This document shows, in pieces, positions 15,201 to 24,200 of a stretch of DNA of 64,000 nt. The translations under genes were made by a program, and so were the position numbers. The DNA lies in contig OX463847.1 in assembly GCA_949825065.1 (NCBI GenBank), forward strand, positions 34,791,789-34,855,788, written 5' to 3'. Every line of letters begins with the position of its first letter. Position 1 is the stretch's first letter. A model generated the notes under the pieces. The model made no database searches, was not told the origin of the DNA, and saw only the letters and a program-made list of their open reading frames with translations. Source of the stretch: Odontocerum albicorne (taxonomy: Eukaryota; Arthropoda; Insecta; Trichoptera; Odontoceridae).

Positions 15201-18200
15201 CGAAAATAACCTGTTTGAAAAGGGAATATCATCCCTGATATTTAACTTTCTAATATAATATTTATGAGTCAACTTTGTTTCAATGGAAAAGCAAACTTAA
15301 GGCTAAGTTCAGATGGTCCGCGTGAATGCGCGTTACACAAATCGCTGGAATACGTGCATAAAAAGATTCATAATCTTCATACACAATTGCTTATATGGTC
15401 GAGCAACTTCACGCGTCGTTTCGTCGCGCGACCATATAAACATGTATATGAGTATTATGAATCTTTTTTTGTGCGTATTTCAGCGATTTTTGCAACGCAC
15501 GTTCACGCGTGACCATCTGAACTTAGCCTAGAATGCATTATAAAAAAAATAAAGCCACCATTTTGGGTATATAAAAAATTACTTCACTAGGCAAAGCCTG
15601 TAATGAAGTGGTATCATATCTTTTTTCTAAATATTAAAACTAAGTTTCAATATTCACACTTTACATGAAATATCTCAATGTTTTCACACATATCATTCTA
15701 ACCGTATCACAAATTCAACAACATATCTAAATAACTACTCATTAAAACATTCATACCACTCATTCACATATACATGTGGAAACCTTAAAACATACCTTAT
15801 TCTTATCTCTCCCGTGTGGAAGAACACCTTTTATTTTATAAAACTAATATATTAGGATAATATCAAATTTGAATACTAAGTTTAACTTTAACACATCGAT
15901 CAATAAGTACCGGGACTAACCAACAGATGGCGCCTCTAATAACAAATCCATACCATTCTCAGTTAGTTCCAACATTTAGAAGTTACGTGTCAAACTTTCA
16001 TGACATTCTGACATTGTATCATTGAGTTACAGTGGTTTTAGTGACACTACTTTTGCTATTTTCAAAAAAATGGAAAAAATCTAATTTCGTGTGTTGATCA
16101 CATAAATTCTAAAGGCAGTATGTTATAGTATGTATACAAGACACCCATTGAGTACTGTGACTCTGGCTGAACTGATTGTCTGAAAATTAAAAATTAAAAA
16201 AAAATATGATCAAAATCAGCATATACGAATATTTCAAATAGGCGACGGTTTTCCAAAATTTCGACCTATTGAACCTTAAAAAATATCTGAAAGGTTCATC
16301 ACATTTATTTGGTGTAATATACAAATGATGACCAACATACAAAGAGAGGACAGATCTTCATATATTGCTAATCGAAGATACTATCATTACTTATCCGTTT
16401 ACACAAATCTGTTCATGTTACATGTCCTTATTATTTTCATACATTTTACTTTTGCATGGCTTGTTCTGGGTTTCTTTCTCATTATTTCTCAGCTTCAACT
16501 GATATTTCTTAGTTAAAAGTTGGAAAGATCTGTGTAATTTTTATTAATGTACCTTTCTTGGGGATTACTTCAAAATCATCCCTATTTACAAAACTCATCT
16601 AAGATAGGCTATCCCTCATAATCGAGTATGATTGTCAGCCATCCCATCCTGTGGATATAAGATGCCTGTGCGGGCATTAGTTTACTGTGGACAAATCAAA
16701 AACCAAGTTCCAATGGCATAGAAATTAAACTTTCAAGAAGATCGGCAGGTTTAATCTGTTGCAGCCTTTTGTTAGGCAGTTTTTTAAATAGCATTATTTT
16801 TGTTTCTTAATAGCAATTAGCAAATTTATGTACAGCATGTATAAGCTACAGAAAAACATAAATTCTGAAGTAAAATGGTCTAAAAGTAAGACCAGTCTGG
16901 AAATACATCTGCCAGGAATTGAACCTGGCGCACCTGCTTGCTTTTCGTGAATGTTAACAGTTAAGTCAAGGTTACCAATTATCTATTTTGTTCATCCATC
17001 TAGTTGTAATCAAAGTATTTGTTACCTTAGCGGGAGTCTTTGTGACAGTAACAGAGCTTCCCAATTTTTTGATAATATTTGGTTTCCCACTATCTTCAGA
17101 ATTTGAGGCTTTCATGTTACCAGTGACTCGAGAACGAGTGGATCTTCTTTCTTCATCCTTGAGGGTTAATTCATCGTCAGAATCTCCCGTCGATGATGGA
17201 TGGAAGTCATCATCATTCTATAAGACATGAAAAATGCTATTATTAATGTTGTACTTACATATGTAGAAATGCGTGCATTGAGAACACATGGAGTGACAAT
17301 ATATGACATGATACGGAATACAGTTATAAGGGATGAATGTGAACATAAGGCTAATGTGTAAAGTAAGATGAAGAAAAGCATGCTAAAATTGTTAGGGCAT
17401 GTGGAACAAATAAATGAAGTCTAACAAAACAGATATATAGTGCAAATGTGAGTAGAAAGTGTGTGAGATGAAAGAAAGACCAAGGAAAGTGTAGTTAGAA
17501 CAAATGAATGATATTCTGAAAGTAACTTCGAGTCAGATAAATCGTAGGAGTTGTATGAGGTGTATGGATGTAGCAGAGGCTAAAGATGTGTGTTGAGATA
17601 AGAAAGTCTGGCGCTCTGTCTACCCTGACAGGGAAATGGCGCGATGGTATGTATGTATGTATATCCCGAGAGGAACATTCATAAACCTTCTCACCACACC
17701 CATGATGTACTTCATTTTACTATCTAATACCTCTAAAAGGAATTAAAATTTCTGAATAAAATTAGACATGACAAGTTTAAATCATGTACATATTTGAGTC
17801 AAAACTGTAATTTAGCAACGATTTCCATTGAGCACTCCTTACACTTCACCAGGATAAGCCTGAAGCAATACAGCAGAGTAGAGAAAAGTCTTGATGTAGA
17901 ACTATGATAGGCTCTAAAAATGAGTATTTAACAAAGATTTTTTATTGTTTTGCTATATAAAATATAATAACATAACAATAGATTAATCTGCTATATAAAC
18001 CAAAACTAATACTAAATACAAATCAGTAATTCATTCAATCATATGGCACTCTTCAACATATCAACATTGGTGATGCAGGCATTTTGAAATGCATGGCCAG
18101 GAGACAACGTCTTCAGCCCCATTAATTGAATCTTCAGATTTAGAGTTATTGGAGTAGGCATGTAATTCACTGTCTGTCATCACACATATTGGTTATACTA

Positions 18201-21200
18201 CCGCATGTTGAGAGATAATAATAACCTTATTATTGAACTCTGAATCAGACTGAGAATCTTTTTTTATTTTTGGCTTTTTTTAACACCGATAACACATTTT
18301 TTCTTTGACTGAAAATGCCTCAACACATTGTTGTCGGGCGGTTTTTTCATCAATCTATGCCGTTAAGCGGGCAATTAATTTAGATTCGCCCGCGAAATTA
18401 CGTTTCACGTAAAATTACTATAACTTGAGAACTATTGATCATATTTAAATAAAATTTTCAACATTTTATCAATAATGAAATTGTTTTTAATGATCTATTT
18501 ATAAACTTATATATATTTGGGTAAACAATTATGATATTTAAGGTTAAATTACATTTTTACCTTACCTTACCTTACTGTTCATTTAGTCATTCTGTACATG
18601 TTCAACATAATATATATGTTGTAAATACGAAAAAATAAACACCAATATTGTTTCAAAGTATGATATCGTTGAAATTGTTAGTCGGAAAAATGTCCGAGGA
18701 CGCGCGGTAACTTCATTAGTACTAGTTTCAAATTCGCCATCTGTATTTTTCTCAACACAAGAATAATCTGACAAATTATCAGCACACAATTCCCCATCGC
18801 TCTCATTACTATCGTAATCCATTTTTATTGGGTATTTTTTATGAAAAAAATATTCATTTATTATTGTATAAAAATACGGAACAAATAACTTTTCAAACAC
18901 AACAGCGATCGATATCCACTATACTATATGATACAATGATAGGTATTTTGTAATATTTTTTTAATAAAAATAATTAGCAATAGCGGAATGTAGGCAGAAA
19001 CGAAAATGGAGAACGTCTTGAACTAAACAATATACTAAGCAGGCTGCCACCCGACCCTCATACTAATCGCTTCACTTCACAAGTAACCGCAAACCCAATT
19101 CCGATCTGTACAACGTTTTTTGGCGTCTCCCGCGCTCTACCAACAGTAAGCAAATACAACGCTTTTAAGTGTCTCCCGCTCTCTACCAACAGTATGTAAA
19201 AGACGCTTTTAAGCGTTTCCCGCAAACAATGTGTTAAGATTTATAATTGGACGCATTCCAATTATAATTTTTAATATGCAAGCATTATATTTTTTCCATT
19301 CAATTAACTTAGGAACAATGATTATCCAGCAATAGGAAATATTTATGAACTTTTGCCTTCACCCACATTTACATTTAGTATTTTTAACAACCAAAGATCA
19401 CTAATGCACGTACATAAGGGAGTAAAAATAAGTCTTTTTTAGTGTAATGAAATGCAATAAGATTAAAATCATCTCTTTTATTAACCAGCTTGGGAAGGAA
19501 CTCAAATCACCTTTTCAGAGGATGGCGCTCGTGTCGGCTTGACCGGTATGGGTGTTTGATTCTTGGCAGGCCTGCCTCTTCGCCGCACTATGGGAACATC
19601 ACCGCCAGCGTTGTTAGCTTGCGGTGTACTCGAGGTGTTATTCAACAGCGGGGCTCTCACTTCCACCTGGAAATTCATTCAATATGTATTAGCAAAAGTC
19701 AATTTAGAATATGATACAAACACATTGAGACTAGCATTGGGGCTATTTATAGGTGAGCTAAAAAACTGATTCACAAAATTATATAGAATAAATTGCCCCG
19801 CAATTTAATCTATGCCCTTCAATTAGGCCTGGACCTAGAATTTAGTTTCGCAAGGGGCCAACAGAGTTCAGTAAAAGTTTACTTTACTGAACTCTAATCA
19901 GAGATAGATAAAATCATATATAACCTCAGAACAATTGCATATATTCAAGAATATGGATAGAGCTATCAGGTCTGTAAATATGTAACTGGAATTTTTTAAT
20001 AGAAAATACACATTTATTGTATGAAAATGGTAAAAAATATTTTATTCAAAGTATTGCCCATCGCAAGCTACACATTTTTCCCATCTCTCTGGCAATTTGT
20101 GGATGTCACGCCAAAAAACCAATCATCGAGTCATTTTCGTAAGAAGTGAAGCGCTGCTCAGCAAGTGTGTGTCCCATCGATGCAAATAAGTAGTAATCGG
20201 ATGGAGCCAAGTTTAGTGAGTAAGCCGCATGCGAAAGTATTTGCCAACTAAACGCCTCAATCGTTTCCTTGACCGGTTTTGCTGTGTGCGATGGTGCATT
20301 ATCATAAAGCAAAATCACTTTGTGTTGCCTCTTTTGATATTCTGGAAGTTTTTCACGCAATGCTTGGTTCAAATCCATAATTTGTTGTCGGTAGCGTTCA
20401 CTATTAACGGTTTCGCCAGGTTTTAGCAGCTCATAATAGATAACACCCTTCTGATCCCACCAAACACAGAGCATTGTCTTCCGTCCATAGCGATTTGGCC
20501 TTGCAGTCGATGTCGCTGGTTTGCTTGGAGTTACCCATGATATTTTACGCTAAGGATTCATGTGGAACCCATTTTCCCACCTTCTGGATCTTTCCCGTGA
20601 CTTTCAAACGTATGGAGACGGCTTCTCATGTCACATTTAATTGATTTAGAGTTGTTGTTGAGTTTGAACATCATCCTCATCCAACAATGCTTGCAATTCG
20701 GCGTCTTCAAACTTTCTCGGTGGTCTTCCACGTTCTTCGTTTCTCATGTCAAAATCGCCACTTTTGAATTTTTTAAACCACTCAAAGCACTGTGATTTAC
20801 CAAGAGCATGCTCACCGTAAGCTTCGACAAGCATTCGATGCGATTCTGCAGCAGTTTTCTTCAAATGGTAACAGAAAATCAATGCTGTCCGCAAATCGTA
20901 GTTTTCAGGCATAAAAACAGACATGTTCAACGCTATAAAAACATATGTAGTTGTATTAAACTTGTATTGTTGGGAGTTTAAAGTCTTTGACAAACGTAAA
21001 CACAAGAAAAAGGCGCCAATGACCCGGTTTGACAGTCACTACATTGACAACTAGAGCCATCTATGAGTAAATTCCAGTTTCATATTTACAGACCTGGTAT
21101 ATATAATATATCAAGTTTGGCTCCGACTTTCAATAGTTAAAGAGTACATTAAAAATATTTTTGTAATTTTAAGATGTCAAGCTAACTTATGAGTTGTAAA

Positions 21201-24200
21201 ATGATGAGATTAAATGCACATATAAAAGCCAAAAAGCATAAAAATATCATAGTAATGATACAAAAAAAAGCTTAAAAATTAACGGTTTATGTTACATGAA
21301 ATTTATGAAATCTATCACATTTCATTGCACAGTGTGGATGTGAATCACACTTCATATCCACCACCAAAGTCAGTGTCCTGTCACTGTCCACTACAGCCAT
21401 TCTCATAACATAAGGAATGGAACTCGACCATTTTCTTCAAATGATAAGATGGCAAATGAGATAGATATCCAATTCCTTTTTATCTTTTTCATAACAGTTG
21501 TAAGAATTAGAAATATGACAACCCTCAAAAATACCTACATGAACTAAAGAATGGAAAATGCATTGGAACAATGTATTTCATTAGTGGTTGGACCTGTATC
21601 TACTTCTATTCATTGCATTTCTATAATTATAAATAATTTGTAGTATGATTGATTAAAATACTACTTGTATAAGTAAATTTATTTCATATTATCAAAGAAT
21701 GTGATTGTTCAACCGGTGTACATATTGTAAACACCATCCACTCGTGTTATAAGTCTTGGCTTGATTTGGGAGAAAGTGGAGTGCCAAGTTGAAAATGGAG
21801 TGCCAGTGTTGCCATGCCAGGCAGGCAACAAACCTGGATGGAGGTGTATTGTCATACTGTATTCCTGATGCAACAAAGAGAGTGTTGTATACAAAGGTAA
21901 ATGTGTGGTTAATTAATGACACTTTTATACATTATATATATATTACACTAACATGTGTATATTCCATCATATTTTAAATACGTTCACTTTCCCACATCCA
22001 AATTTTAAACCTGTTTATCTTAATTCATATTTTTTGAGATTACACCACTCCTCCGCTGACCGCCTCGAATAACAAACAAATAATCATGGGTAATATGGTT
22101 AATACAAGATGTTCACACGCTATGCAGTTTTAATTATGTATATCCTTACCACCTTGCTGTTGCCGAGCTTGGTGAAACTCTGCACGGTCTTGCCGGCGGC
22201 GATCCAAGCTGCACGCTGACTCTCGTCCATCTTGCACCACTGCTGGTATAGCCGCCATGAGCTATTGGCACCTGTCTCCGGGGTTACCATGGAACACTTC
22301 CATAGCATGAATGCCCACACTTGGTGTTTGGATTCAGTCTGAAAATTTTTAATAGCAAGAGTGGGATTAAATTTTTTTTTTCTTTCAAAACAATAAAATA
22401 ATACAATACGTTAATTTTTTTAAATAAAATGGTACGTGTAATCAGTAGCGGCTGGCTCATTAGTGCTCTCGTGCGCCGAACTACTAAATTTATATAACAA
22501 TAAACACCTAAAGAAGTATAACGAAAATGTATATTATCATAACAATATTTAAGAAAAATAATATATATTTATGTCGACATGGCTCACTACAATATGCAAC
22601 TCGATTTGTTAGAGCACATTTTTTGTATACATGTGTTTTGCATCTGGACACAATCTGCGAACATGGAGGAGACTCGCTCTTCGTACGCATTTGAAATTGT
22701 CCGAAAATTTGACGATTTACTTGAAATTAGAAGAGAACAGAAAATCTTGAGACAGCTATATTTGAATAGGGATTTCTAGGAATTCCTAGTGATTGTAGTT
22801 CGTGCACGAAATATCCGAGTGATCTCGGAAACACCCGAATGACGCGATATGACAGTGCGCTGGGATAGTAATACATCAATTTAATTTTTTTTTTTTAAAT
22901 ATGACCACCGCAGAGAAGGGATGATTTGTTCCTAGCGTTTAAACTGGGGCGTCTTTTTGGTACATATATCTTTGCGAGTATATATCTCCAAATTAACAAA
23001 CGTTTTTGCTTACCTAATTAGGTACCGACTTTCTTCCTTTATTGTTTTGTTTAGCTAAACGCTTTTCTAACTATCTATATAATATTACGAGCCATTTGCA
23101 AGATAAACATAACTATTTGGATTATTTGTGTTTGTTTGCGTAAATTTTTCCAAAAAATTCTGCCACACTGATATTTTATTCAAACAATTTAAATTTAAGA
23201 ATTTAGATCCCGTTATAATTCGTAACAATATCAGTGAGTTTAAAAAATGTGCGTAACTCCACGGACAATTTTCTTGGACCACCGACTAAACGAATAAAAA
23301 CCTCGAAGTCAAGTTATTTATAAAGAAGTCTGCGATACAATTTATTGTGAAATGAAACGTTTTGCATTTAGTAATCACCTAACTGCAGCAAAATTATTCT
23401 ATAGCGAAAAATTTACTGAGTATAGGTCAAAATTTCCCGAACATGATTTTATTTTGACGGTAAAAACATACGATTTTTTAAATAAAGTTCAATTCAAAGG
23501 TGAACTCAGTGCAATTTATGATCGCGATGATTTTGTCAATGCTGATGCCGCTTTGTCTATTTTACAACTTTTTATAATACTGGTTTACTAGATTTTTCTC
23601 CGATTGTCAAGTTACTTAAACTCGTATGCACTATTCCAATGACTTATGTTGAGAGTGAAAGGTGTTTCTCTACGTTAAAAAGGATAAAATCATTTTTGAG
23701 AAATACAATGAGCCAGGACAGACTGAACGCTTTATCAATATTAAGCATCGAAAAAGAGCTATTTCAGTCTATACCTGATTTTAATAAGATTCATTGGGTC
23801 TTCGCTAAACAAAAAGAGCGGAGAATAGAACTTCTTTATAAATAGGTATGTAATATTTTTTTTTCTTTATATTATTTGGTATTTGGATGCCTACTCTGGT
23901 GAACCCCCAATTATTTGGTCCATCGGCCACCACTGCGTGTGATACTACACGATACTTTTTAAGATATTCATTAAGACACTAATGCAAAGTCAAATTTTTA
24001 GGACAAATCATAACATTTGGCATAATATTCCCTAATTTGCACGATAATACAGGATGTCATCACTTTATGAAAATGAAAATAAATTTGACGATTTAAAATT
24101 ATAATCAACAAATAGGACAATAAAAGAATGAAATGTGAAAAGCTTAAAAAAGGATTATAAATATCTAAGATGAATGGAGAGCATAGAGGCGTGGAAGAAA

